Made by a program: the position numbers and the translations under genes. The notes under the pieces were generated by a model that worked only from the letters and a program-made list of their open reading frames with translations, was not told where the DNA came from and made no database searches. A stretch of DNA of 32,763 bases, from positions 1-32,763 of the forward strand of contig CAZDXB010000029.1 of assembly GCA_964509335.1 (NCBI GenBank), read 5' to 3'. Shown piece by piece: positions 8,930 to 16,331 of this stretch. Numbering within the stretch: the stretch's first letter is position 1; every line of letters begins with the position of its first letter. This DNA comes from CAZDXB01 sp964509335 (GTDB lineage: Bacteria; Bacteroidota; Ignavibacteria; Kapaibacteriales; UBA2268).

Positions 8930-9588
8930 AAAATCCTGTTTTCGTTTTTCGACAAATATTCTTTGTATAAATCCATTATTTCTCGTAGCATCATAGCCGT
9001 CGCGCCCCATAAAGGGACTTCCTCGTGGACGTTCCAAAACGGCGTTTCGACTTTTACGCCGTCGAAGTCCCAAATCTCGGATTCAATATTTCTGTCCGTA
9101 TGAAAATCGTCGATTTTGATAGAAAACGCTTCGGCGACTTCCGCGGGATTTACTTTCAGTTTGGGAATTTTTTCGGCGTATCCTAAAACGGGCGTTATAA
9201 GCGAGTTCGAAGGCGGAACGTAAAGTTTTGTGAGCCTGCCGATTAATTCTATGTTTTCCGACGGGATGCCTACTTCTTCGCAAGTTTCTCTCAAAGCGGC
9301 GTCCTCGGCTGTTTCGCCTTCTTCCAAACTCCCGCCCGGGAAACTTATCTGCCCGCTGTGGCTAATGTTATTCGTTCTTACGGTAAAAAGCGCTTTAAAA
9401 TCGGGCTCTTCTCCGAATAAAAGAGCCAAGACAGCGCTCTCTTTGGCGTCCGGCGAAGGGGTGAAAGTCCTGTGGAAATCCTCGCCGACCTTAGGCGACA
9501 TAGCTTTATGAGCCTCTATTCCGGGCAGTTTTTTTGTTAATCGTTCTTTTAAAAAAGAGATAAATTTATGTTGTTTTGTTTTATTCAT
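8926..9588 (-). CDS. Nudix hydrolase, CoA pyrophosphatase type
   Basis: A 220-residue cytosolic hydrolase. The Nudix box is complete at 86-108: G-SLEEG-E-TAEDAAL-RETCEEVGI. Directly before it is the motif of the CoA/acyl-CoA pyrophosphatase branch (NudL/NUDT7, formerly UPF0035): LFTVRTNNISHSGQISFPGG. These enzymes split CoA derivatives into 3-prime,5-prime-ADP and 4-phosphopantetheine. The gene is first in a two-gene operon: its TGA overlaps the ATG of the M16-like gene by four bases, implying coupled translation. It is divergent from the MGMT-like gene across a 68-bp gap. Substrate is inferred from the motif only. Confidence 0.9.
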   Translation of the reverse strand: MNKTKQHKFISFLKERLTKKLPGIEAHKAMSPKVGEDFHRTFTPSPDAKESAVLALLFGEEPDFKALFTVRTNNISHSGQISFPGGSLEEGETAEDAALRETCEEVGIPSENIELIGRLTKLYVPPSNSLITPVLGYAEKIPKLKVNPAEVAEAFSIKIDDFHTDRNIESEIWDFDGVKVETPFWNVHEEVPLWGATAMMLREIMDLYKEYLSKNENRIL

Positions 9589-9656
9589 ATTTGCAAATTA
9601 ATAATGATTTAGCAATTTTAGTTTTTATTAGCGTCATAGATAAAAAAATATAAACG

Positions 9657-9983
9657 ATGAAAAATAAGAAAGATTTTTTCGACAAGGTTTACGAAATAAC
9701 GGCGACGATTCCAAAGGGCAGAGTAACGACTTATGGGAGTATTGCCGAGGCGATTGGAATGAAGTCCTCGGCTCGGACGGTCGGTTGGGCGCTGAACGCC
9801 GTAGCGGGCAGGATGGATTTGCCCTGCCATAGAGTAGTGAACCGGGACGGCGAGCTGACGGGCAGGATGCACTTCGCCACTCCGAGCCTGATGCGAGAGC
9901 TTTTGGAAGCTGAGGGCGTAGGGTTCGTCGGCGACGCGGTCGATTTAGATAAGCATTTGTGGAAACCAAAATTGGAACGATGA
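9657..9983 (+). CDS. Short MGMT-family (alkyltransferase-like) DNA-binding protein
   Basis: A 108-residue protein consisting only of the C-terminal DNA-binding/active-site domain of O6-alkylguanine-DNA alkyltransferases. Visible are IPKGRVTTYGSIAEAIG, the helix-turn-helix with arginine finger SSARTVGWAL (Arg40), and the active-site segment LPCHRVVNRDGELTG with Cys57 retained. Classical alkyltransferase-like proteins such as YbaZ replace this Cys with Trp. It therefore may still accept an alkyl group, or act like ATL proteins by flagging O6-alkylguanine for nucleotide excision repair. The Ada/Ogt N-terminal domain is absent. Its stop is one base from the ATG of the WG-repeat gene, so the two are probably co-transcribed. 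Confidence 0.88.
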   Translation: MKNKKDFFDKVYEITATIPKGRVTTYGSIAEAIGMKSSARTVGWALNAVAGRMDLPCHRVVNRDGELTGRMHFATPSLMRELLEAEGVGFVGDAVDLDKHLWKPKLER

Positions 9984-9984
9984 A

Positions 9985-11088
9985 ATGAGAGCGATTATAA
10001 TATTTCTCGCGGCGACGCTTTTGTTCCCGCTATTTTTGATATCGGAAGAGGCGCTTTTTCCCATATCGAGAGACGAGAAAGTTGGATATATAGATGTGGA
10101 GGGGGATATCGTAATAGAACCGAAATTCGACACGGAATTACAGTATTATCAAATAGTAAGCGACGGCGAGAATCTAGACGGCGTTCGATTTCCCAATAAC
10201 GCTTATTTTTCGGACGGGATTGCGACCGTCGGGATAGGGCATTGGTTCTGGTTTGTTAATTTCTATACGTCTTACGCTTGCATAAATAAAGAAGGCGAAA
10301 TAGTAATACCGGAAATGGACAACCAACCGGGAGCTTTTAACGAAGGCTTAGCCAGAGCTGTTAAACCGCTAATGCATTTCAGATACGTTTACGGCGAGTT
10401 GTGGGGTTATATGAACCCAAAAGGCGAATTCGTAATCGAGCCTATATATCAATACGCCGGCGACTTTTACGAGGGTGCGGCGGTCGTTCTTTTGGACGAT
10501 AAATACGGATACATAAATCGGAAGGGCGACTTTATTATTGAGCCGAAATTCGACGACGCCAATTGTTTTTCCGAGGGACTGGCGGCGGTAAAAGTAGGCG
10601 GTTTTTTCGGCTACGTCGATAAAGAGGGCGAATTCGCGATTGAGCCAAGATTTATCAGAGCTTGGGGCTTTAACGACGGCGCGGCGAAGGTATTGATAGA
10701 CGGGAAATACGGATTCATAAATAAAATTGGCGGATATATCGTAGAGCCAAAATTTAAGGAAGCGAATAGCTTTTCGGAAGGATTAGCTAAGGTTCGCGAA
10801 AGCCGCTTATACGGATTTGTCGATAAAAACGGCGATTATGTAATAGAGCCAAAATTCGAAACCGCCGGCGACCTTTCCGAAGGACTTATACCGGTTAGAA
10901 TTGAAAATAAGTGGGGATACGCCGACAAAACAGGCGAATTGGTTATCAAGCCGAAATTCGATTTGGCAAAATCTTTTAAAAACGGTTTGGCGGAAGCTTG
11001 GATTAATAAAAAAATGGTTTACGTAAACAAGCTCGGAGAAACGGTCTCGGAAGTTTTTCGGGAAGAATCTTCGTTTTTTCTTTGGTAA
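9985..11088 (+). CDS. Exported WG-repeat protein
   Basis: A 367-residue protein starting with a signal peptide or anchor (MRAIIIFLAATLLFPLFLIS), followed by about eight WG/KWG-type repeats of ~34 residues. The clearest are WGYMNPKGEFVIEP, YGYINRKGDFIIEPKF, FGYVDKEGEFAIEPRF, YGFINKIGGYIVEPKF, YGFVDKNGDYVIEPKF and WGYADKTGELVIKPKF, each followed by a xxFxEGLAxV segment. WG repeats form beta-rich, possibly propeller-like surface or periplasmic proteins of unknown function, common in Bacteroidota. It begins one base after the MGMT-like stop. No sorting domain or lipobox is seen, so the final location is uncertain. Confidence 0.88.
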   Translation: MRAIIIFLAATLLFPLFLISEEALFPISRDEKVGYIDVEGDIVIEPKFDTELQYYQIVSDGENLDGVRFPNNAYFSDGIATVGIGHWFWFVNFYTSYACINKEGEIVIPEMDNQPGAFNEGLARAVKPLMHFRYVYGELWGYMNPKGEFVIEPIYQYAGDFYEGAAVVLLDDKYGYINRKGDFIIEPKFDDANCFSEGLAAVKVGGFFGYVDKEGEFAIEPRFIRAWGFNDGAAKVLIDGKYGFINKIGGYIVEPKFKEANSFSEGLAKVRESRLYGFVDKNGDYVIEPKFETAGDLSEGLIPVRIENKWGYADKTGELVIKPKFDLAKSFKNGLAEAWINKKMVYVNKLGETVSEVFREESSFFLW

Positions 11089-11156
11089 AAGTGAAACATT
11101 TTGCCTTTTGATGTGTTTATTAATTATATAACTGGACTATATTAAAAAGGAATGTT

Positions 11157-11696
11157 ATGATTATGAAAAAGTTCTTTTACCTTCCCGCTATAGCGATAGC
11201 TATTCTGTTATTCTCTTGCAACAAAGACGAGGCATTGACGAATAACGGCAATTGCAACGACGACCCTTTTGGCAGCGACCCCTACGGCGCGGTATTAAAT
11301 ACGTCGGGTTGTAAAGATTTTTCTTCGGATTCGGAAACGGAAGTCGCTCTAAACGAGGAATGTATAAAAATCAACTATTTCTCAGAGCACAAAATTTTGC
11401 GACTCGCTCATTATAATGGCGGTTTTAACTGCTGTCCGGGGAAAATTTCGGCGGATTTCGACTTCGAAAGCGGTATAATTAGAATCAGCGAAAAGCAGTC
11501 GCAGTCTATATGCGATTGCAAGTGTCTGTTCGATATTGAATACGAACTAAGAAATATCGAACAGGGAGAATACCGATTTATCGTAACCGGACCGTTGACT
11601 GGATACGAGGCGATGCCGGCTTTGGAAGCCGTGATTGACATATCGGAAGGCTCCGGCAAATTCTGTATCGAGCGAGATAGCTATCCTTGGAAATAA
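11157..11696 (+). CDS. Cysteine-rich lipoprotein, paralogue 1
   Basis: A 179-residue lipoprotein. The N-terminus MKKFFYLPAIAIAILLFSC gives a lipobox with Cys21 when counted from the ATG at 11157. The ATG at 11163 is an equally plausible start. AAGGA at 11147-11151 is the ribosome site. The mature part is unrecognised but strongly similar to the next gene: GFNCCPG, then EKQSQ, CDCKCLFD, EYELRN, GEYRFIVTGPLT and a C-terminal IDISEG-GKFC-ER-YPW block. Eight cysteines lie in the mature body besides the lipid Cys, in positions largely shared with paralogue 2, suggesting disulfides in an envelope domain. Probably anchored in the outer membrane facing the periplasm or outside. Confidence 0.8.
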   Translation: MIMKKFFYLPAIAIAILLFSCNKDEALTNNGNCNDDPFGSDPYGAVLNTSGCKDFSSDSETEVALNEECIKINYFSEHKILRLAHYNGGFNCCPGKISADFDFESGIIRISEKQSQSICDCKCLFDIEYELRNIEQGEYRFIVTGPLTGYEAMPALEAVIDISEGSGKFCIERDSYPWK

Positions 11697-11765
11697 TACT
11701 CGTTATTTTTCGCTCCATAGTTAAAACGGCAATTAATGAAATTGAACATTTAAAGGACAGCGATT

Positions 11766-12290
11766 ATGAACCCAACGAAGTTTTTTCCGATAGCTATTTT
11801 ATTTATAGCGTTTATTATTTTTTCCTGCAAAGACAACGAGACTACCGCGAACGACGACGACGCAAACGGCGTGCCTTACGGAATTATTACCGACACCTCA
11901 GGATGCAAAAGTTTTTTCGATACTACGAGAAATATTCCGAAGACTAACGAATGCGTTAAAGTAAATTATTCGAGTCAAGATGAAATATTGCAATTAATCC
12001 ATGTGAACGCCGGATTCAATTGCTGTCCGGGCGTAATATCCGCCGAAATAAATATAGAAGACGGCGTAATATCTTTTTTTGAAAAGCAGTCGCAAGCCGG
12101 CTGCCGATGCAATTGCCTTTACGACGTCGAATACGAACTGAGAAACGTCGAGCCCGGCGAGTATGAGTTTATAATAGTCGGACCGCTAACCGACGGGGAG
12201 TCGAAAAAGTCCTTAGAATGCAAAATCGATATATCCGAAGGAACGGGCGAGTTTTGCCTTGAGCGGAATTTTTATCCGTGGGTTGAATAA
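11766..12290 (+). CDS. Cysteine-rich lipoprotein, paralogue 2
   Basis: A 174-residue lipoprotein with signal sequence and lipobox (MNPTKFFPIAILFIAFIIFSC, Cys21). It lies 69 bp after paralogue 1 on the same strand and is its tandem duplicate: GFNCCPGVISAEI, EKQSQAGCRCNCLYDVEYELRNVEPGEY, then GPLTDGES and the terminal EFCLERNFYPW correspond block by block. The linker after the lipid Cys is acidic and Asn/Asp-rich and has diverged most. A ribosome site AAAGGA precedes the ATG. No function known. The pair may be an envelope-stress or binding protein family of this lineage. Confidence 0.8.
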   Translation: MNPTKFFPIAILFIAFIIFSCKDNETTANDDDANGVPYGIITDTSGCKSFFDTTRNIPKTNECVKVNYSSQDEILQLIHVNAGFNCCPGVISAEINIEDGVISFFEKQSQAGCRCNCLYDVEYELRNVEPGEYEFIIVGPLTDGESKKSLECKIDISEGTGEFCLERNFYPWVE

Positions 12291-12315
12291 AACAGCGGAA
12301 TTTGCTGAAGGAATG

Positions 12316-12470
12316 AGGTTGTCTCAAAAATAAATAATCTCACACGGGCAAGCCCCGTGTGCTTCCGAAGCAAATCAGCGTAAAGGGATGAAGTATAAAC
12401 TTTTCAGTCTGCTATTGAAAGGACGCATCGGGGCTTGCCCCGATGTAATAATTGAGTTTGGAAACAACCT
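12316..12470. repeat. MITE-like palindromic element (155 bp)
   Basis: The stretch is bounded by 14-bp terminal inverted repeats matching at 12 positions: AGGTTGTCTCAAAA at 12316-12329 and, on the other strand, AGGTTGTTTCCAAA at 12457-12470. Inside are two strong palindromes: 12341-12361 (CACACGGG/CCCGTGTG stem) and 12426-12445 (CATCGGGGC-TT-GCCCCGATG). The second plus five flanking bases recurs in opposite orientation at 28842-28866. There is no coding capacity and no evident target-site duplication. Alternatively these are simply two unrelated REP-like hairpins, and the terminal match is chance. Confidence 0.45.
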
Positions 12471-12505
12471 TTAAAGCTATCTGTTTCCAATGGAAAGACA
12501 CAAAT

Positions 12506-12760
12506 CTATTTATATATTATCTTGTATATCAGAACAATAAAAGCCAAAATCAGAGTAGCTCCGTTTGCTATAATAACCGGATATTGCGTTATCATAACGC
12601 CGTAAACGAGCCAGCAAGCGACGCCGGTAATGAATATAATATACATCCAGAGCGAAATGTCGCGCGTTTTACGCGTCTTTATCACTTTTAGCGCTTGCGG
12701 TAGAAAAGCGATAGTCGTGCAAACGCCCGCTATAAATCCGATTATTTGGTCGATTGGCAT
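12506..12760 (-). CDS. SemiSWEET sugar transporter (PQ-loop/MtN3 family)
   Basis: An 84-residue inner-membrane protein with three predicted transmembrane helices (about residues 5-22, 36-56 and 61-82), the size and layout of a bacterial SemiSWEET, which works as a homodimer for sugar uniport. The PQ motif is at residues 21-22 in TIAFLPQALKVIKTRKTRDIS, followed by the conserved positive loop and SLWMYIIFITGVACWLVYG. It lies 38 bp downstream of gatD on the same strand and may be carried on the same message, though no functional link is evident. The transported sugar cannot be inferred. Confidence 0.92.
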   Translation of the reverse strand: MPIDQIIGFIAGVCTTIAFLPQALKVIKTRKTRDISLWMYIIFITGVACWLVYGVMITQYPVIIANGATLILAFIVLIYKIIYK

Positions 12761-12798
12761 AATTACAATTCCAATAGCGTATTTTCTTGAATATTCCG

Positions 12799-14187
12799 TT
12801 ATCTTTTAACGCTGGAAATAAATTCTTCGACTGCCGGAATGCCTCCTTGAAAGACGAGATAGCCGTTGTAAGGCTCTCGTTCGGTCAATTCGCCGGCGAT
12901 TGGCGTCAGCATAATGTCTTTGACTTTATCCAAGTCGTCGGTCTGCCCCAGCGCCCAGCAGAGCTTCATAAACGCCGCCTCCGGCAACATATTGGCGGCG
13001 GGTATAACGCCGAGTTCGAGCATATCCCTGCCCGTGTCGTAAACGTACATCTGGACGTATCCCCAAAGCGTCTGAACGGTCATATAAACTGCCACTCCCG
13101 CTTCCTTTGCTCTTTGCAATGCCGGATATAGCGGTTTGTTTACGTGTCCGAGTCCGGTGCCGGCGATTACGATGCCTCTGTAGCCGTTGTCTATAAGCGA
13201 ATCGACCATATCGGGAAGCATATTCGGATAATAATATAAAATAGCGACTTTTTCCTCGTATGTCGGGATAATCTTAACGTTTCTGTCGTCTCGTCTGCGC
13301 TTGTAATCTTTCTTTATCGGCGTGATTTTCTCTTTATCGACCATCGCTATGGGCGTGTCGCCTAATGTTCTAAAAGTCGAGCGGTAGCTCGAGTGCATTT
13401 TCCTTACCCTCGTGCCTCTGTGCAAAAGCCCGTATTGGTCGGAAGTTGGACCGAACATACATACCATCGTTTCGGCTATATCCGATTCCGAGGCGGTTTT
13501 AACGCTGTGGATTAAATTAAGGGCGGCGTCGGACGAGGGGCGGTCGCTCGAACGCTGAGAGCCGACCAACACTATCGGCACGGGCGAGTCCTGCACCATA
13601 AAGGAAATTATGGAAGCTGTATGATGCAAAGTGTCGGTGCCGTGTCCGATGACTATGCCCTTAACGCCGTTTTCGATTTCTTTTCCAATTGCTTTCGCCA
13701 ATTCTTTATATTGTTCGGCGCCCATATTCTCGCTGAACACGCCGAATAGCTTCTCGGTTTCTAGATTGCAGTAATCCGCCAGCTCCGGCACCGAGCCGTA
13801 TAATTCCCCCGGCGAGAAAGCGGGTATTACCGCGCCGGTGCGGTAGTCGAGCCTTGAAGCTATAGTGCCGCCCGTTCCGAAAAGTTTTACGTTCGGTTTT
13901 TCGGGCGAGTATGGGAATTCTTGCTCCGGTATTTTATAGTTCGCTTTTTTGCGCCCGTTTATTTTTACGTCTTGGATTTTTCTCGCGGCTATGCCTACGT
14001 TGTAGCCCGTGCGCAATTTTAAATTTATGTGGTAAGGATTGCACTGCTCGGCGCGAGGCAATATAATCCCAATGTAATTTCCGTCTTCGGCGAATATTTC
14101 CACGTCGCTCCATACTTTCGCTTCGAATTTCTTTAACGTTTCGAGCGACTCGCCTCTATATCCTTCGTAATCGCTATTGTTAGCCAT
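12799..14187 (-). CDS. gatD: Glu-tRNA(Gln) amidotransferase subunit D (asparaginase-like)
   Basis: A 462-residue protein matching GatD of the archaeal GatDE amidotransferase. It has an N-terminal small beta domain (residues ~15-75, FEAKVWSDVEIFAEDGNYIGIIL) typical of GatD and absent from ordinary asparaginases. The L-asparaginase-like catalytic domain follows with FGTGGTIAS (Thr105/Thr108 region), GHGTDTLHHTA (182-190), GSQRSSDRPSSDA and VRKMHSSYRSTF. It releases ammonia from Asn/Gln for transfer to Glu-tRNA(Gln) on GatE. Its ATG lies inside the 3-prime end of gatE (8-base overlap), with a strong internal ribosome site. GatD next to GatE is what distinguishes this from a stand-alone AnsA. GC and codon use look like the neighbours. 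Confidence 0.93.
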   Translation of the reverse strand: MANNSDYEGYRGESLETLKKFEAKVWSDVEIFAEDGNYIGIILPRAEQCNPYHINLKLRTGYNVGIAARKIQDVKINGRKKANYKIPEQEFPYSPEKPNVKLFGTGGTIASRLDYRTGAVIPAFSPGELYGSVPELADYCNLETEKLFGVFSENMGAEQYKELAKAIGKEIENGVKGIVIGHGTDTLHHTASIISFMVQDSPVPIVLVGSQRSSDRPSSDAALNLIHSVKTASESDIAETMVCMFGPTSDQYGLLHRGTRVRKMHSSYRSTFRTLGDTPIAMVDKEKITPIKKDYKRRRDDRNVKIIPTYEEKVAILYYYPNMLPDMVDSLIDNGYRGIVIAGTGLGHVNKPLYPALQRAKEAGVAVYMTVQTLWGYVQMYVYDTGRDMLELGVIPAANMLPEAAFMKLCWALGQTDDLDKVKDIMLTPIAGELTEREPYNGYLVFQGGIPAVEEFISSVKR

Positions 14188-16123
14188 TTTGTTCCTCCTT
14201 TAGATAATTTTCGACCGCTTCGTTCGCTTTTTCGAACGCGACTCTACCTCTTAACTCTCTCATCGTTTCGGCTAAAATTAAAAGCGGTCTTTTATCTTTA
14301 TTGTGAATTTGCTTGCTGTCAACTTTTTCAACCGAATTTTTAACGGCGTCCCTCAATTCCGCTTCGTCGCAAGGTTTCGGCAAAGCGTTCTCGCCGAATT
14401 CGCCGGCGTCGGCTGTTCTTTTCATAGCCTCGAAAACGCCTTCACGAACGATGTCGCCGTTCTTATACGCTTCTAATATCTTTCGCGTCTCGTCTTTTCC
14501 GAGCGCGCTTACGTCGTATCCTTTCTTTTTCAGTCGCTTGCGAAATTGAATTAAGGCGACCGAGCATAACGTCGGGTCGAGCTTCCATTCAGTCGCCGCT
14601 TCCATAAACAGTTCTGGAAATTTAGAATCCGCTAAATCCGAAACGGTGTCTTCGGGAATTCCTAGCTCTTTGAATTTGCTTTCATATACCCAAAACGGTT
14701 TGGGCAAATCTTTTCTGATTTTTTGCTTCCTATCGTCGGGAACTACTTTTGGCGGCAAATCGGTGTCCGGATACATTCTGTCCGGACCCGGCAAGATGCG
14801 TTCGAAACCGGTCGTTCCGTCTCTTAGCGCTTGCCTCGTTTCCGAGGGAACCCCTACCTCGGCGGCTTCTTTGGCTCTGATTTTTATTTCTTTAACCGCC
14901 GTTTCCGAGTCTTGCTCGTCTCCCCATACTATTACGATTGAGTCGTTTTCTTCGGCTTTTGTAAATTCATTTATCTTATCGCCGAGGGGCGTCGAAAAAA
15001 TTCCGTTCTGTTCTTCTGAGTGAATTATATTGGGAAGCTGGTCTAAACAAGCGATGACGCGAACTCTGTCTGAAATCTCTTTGTCGAAATACGTGTTCGT
15101 TTGCGTTTGTTTGTTTAAAATGCCTTTGTAGCCTTTTAATACGACCGCTTTCGCTTGTTTGCCTTCGTCCAAAGCTTTCTTGAGAGAGGGCAAATCAACG
15201 CCGCGCAGGATGTCGGAAACGTCGAAAACGTCCGCTTTAAAAGTTTCGGCGTTAATTTTGCGACTGTTAAGCTCTTCTTTGATTTTTAGCAAATTCCACT
15301 GGCGCATCGCCTCGTTGTAGGTTAGAAGCGGGATTTTCTTAATTTTCGGAACGCCCTTTATTTCTATTCGCGTTCCGCCGGTAACGCTAACGTTAACGTC
15401 CTCTCGCGCCGCTCCTATGCCCGTTCTTACTTTGCCGGTATTTCTCGCGAGTCGTCGCAGCAAATCGTTTACCTCTGCAACTTCTTGTGGAGTTTTCATA
15501 TCGGGATAGGTAACTGTTTCGATTAGCGGCATTCCCAGTCTGTCCGTCAAATATATTCTTTCGTGTCCGACATCGCTGTATTCGCGGCAGGAATCTTCCT
15601 CCAGCGTCATTTGTATTAATCTGATTTTGCGGTCCTTGTAGGGGATTTCGCCTCCGACCGATACAATCCCCGTCCTTTGGAAGCCCGTTGGAATGCTGCC
15701 GTCCAAATATTGCTTTCTCGTAATGTGCAGTTCGTCGGCTATGTTTGCGTTCAGAAGCATTCCCATTTCAATCGAAATATCGAGAGCTTGGTCGTTTACC
15801 TCGAAGGGGGGCGTGTCGTCCATTTCATAGGTGCAAACGGTCTCGCGGTTGATTCTATAAACGATGTTCTTTTTGGTTTTGAATTCCATCAAAGCGGTAC
15901 CGTCGTATTCGCCAAGTTCCGATAGAGTCGGTCTCATATGGCGAAGCAGTTCAGCGTGATATTCGTCGCTGTAAATCCCCGCCGGACATCTGCAAAAGAG
16001 CTTTTTGTCGGTTAGCAATTGCTGATGGATTTCCAAGCCGGACTTAAATCCAACCTTGGCGTAATCTTCCGGCGTCATCTCTTCAAACGGCTTAAATTCA
16101 AAGTTATACATATTCTTTCCCAT
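14180..16123 (-). CDS. gatE: Glu-tRNA(Gln) amidotransferase subunit E
   Basis: A 647-residue protein of the GatB/GatE family with the features that separate GatE from GatB. The N-terminal kinase-like amidotransferase cradle reads VGFKSGLEIHQQLLT, LFCRCPAG, and ITRKQYLDGSIPTGFQRTGIVSVGG. An AspRS-like insertion occupies the middle (DVSDILRGVDLPSLKKAL through GFERILPGPDRMYPDTDLPP), and a helical YqeY-like tail lies at the C-terminus. Length is that of GatE; GatB is usually shorter, ~480. It phosphorylates and amidates Glu on misacylated tRNA(Gln). First gene of the gatE-gatD pair. The start could be Met1 or Met5 (16111). The complex is known mainly from Archaea, so its presence in a T9SS bacterium is unusual. 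The IS ends ~208 bp upstream. Confidence 0.93.
   Translation of the reverse strand: MGKNMYNFEFKPFEEMTPEDYAKVGFKSGLEIHQQLLTDKKLFCRCPAGIYSDEYHAELLRHMRPTLSELGEYDGTALMEFKTKKNIVYRINRETVCTYEMDDTPPFEVNDQALDISIEMGMLLNANIADELHITRKQYLDGSIPTGFQRTGIVSVGGEIPYKDRKIRLIQMTLEEDSCREYSDVGHERIYLTDRLGMPLIETVTYPDMKTPQEVAEVNDLLRRLARNTGKVRTGIGAAREDVNVSVTGGTRIEIKGVPKIKKIPLLTYNEAMRQWNLLKIKEELNSRKINAETFKADVFDVSDILRGVDLPSLKKALDEGKQAKAVVLKGYKGILNKQTQTNTYFDKEISDRVRVIACLDQLPNIIHSEEQNGIFSTPLGDKINEFTKAEENDSIVIVWGDEQDSETAVKEIKIRAKEAAEVGVPSETRQALRDGTTGFERILPGPDRMYPDTDLPPKVVPDDRKQKIRKDLPKPFWVYESKFKELGIPEDTVSDLADSKFPELFMEAATEWKLDPTLCSVALIQFRKRLKKKGYDVSALGKDETRKILEAYKNGDIVREGVFEAMKRTADAGEFGENALPKPCDEAELRDAVKNSVEKVDSKQIHNKDKRPLLILAETMRELRGRVAFEKANEAVENYLKEEQNG
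14193..14201 (-). promoter_or_regulatory. Strong internal ribosome binding site for gatD
   Basis: On the minus strand the last codons of gatE contain AAAGGAGGA, about five bases before the gatD ATG at 14187. Together with the 8-base gene overlap this indicates that gatD is translated from the gatE message by coupled or independent initiation, giving the balanced amounts needed for the complex. Confidence 0.75.
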
Positions 16124-16331
16124 TTTCTAATATATCCCAGCCTAATCGTATAAAATTAAAAAATCAATAATTAAAGAACTTCAAAAATACAAAATAGCTT
16201 ATAAACTTCGAGTATGTTAAAGGGATTTTCTTAAATAACCGTATGGACGGGTCGAGACATAACTTTACCTTAACTAATCCCCAAACTCCGATTTGGGTCG
16301 GAACAGGAGCTACAGGACCCTCCCCAGCTCT

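Noticed and set aside
8930..9073. Longer N-terminus (48 residues) of the M16-like protein
   Set aside because: It lies wholly inside the Nudix gene in another frame. The ATG at 8929 makes the usual ATGA coupling and gives a normal family N-terminus.
16124..16331. Target-site duplication or regulatory leader (T-box, riboswitch) between gatE and the IS
   Set aside because: No direct repeat flanking the IS could be matched, and apart from a short CCCAAA/TTTGGG hairpin no leader RNA structure or terminator could be supported.
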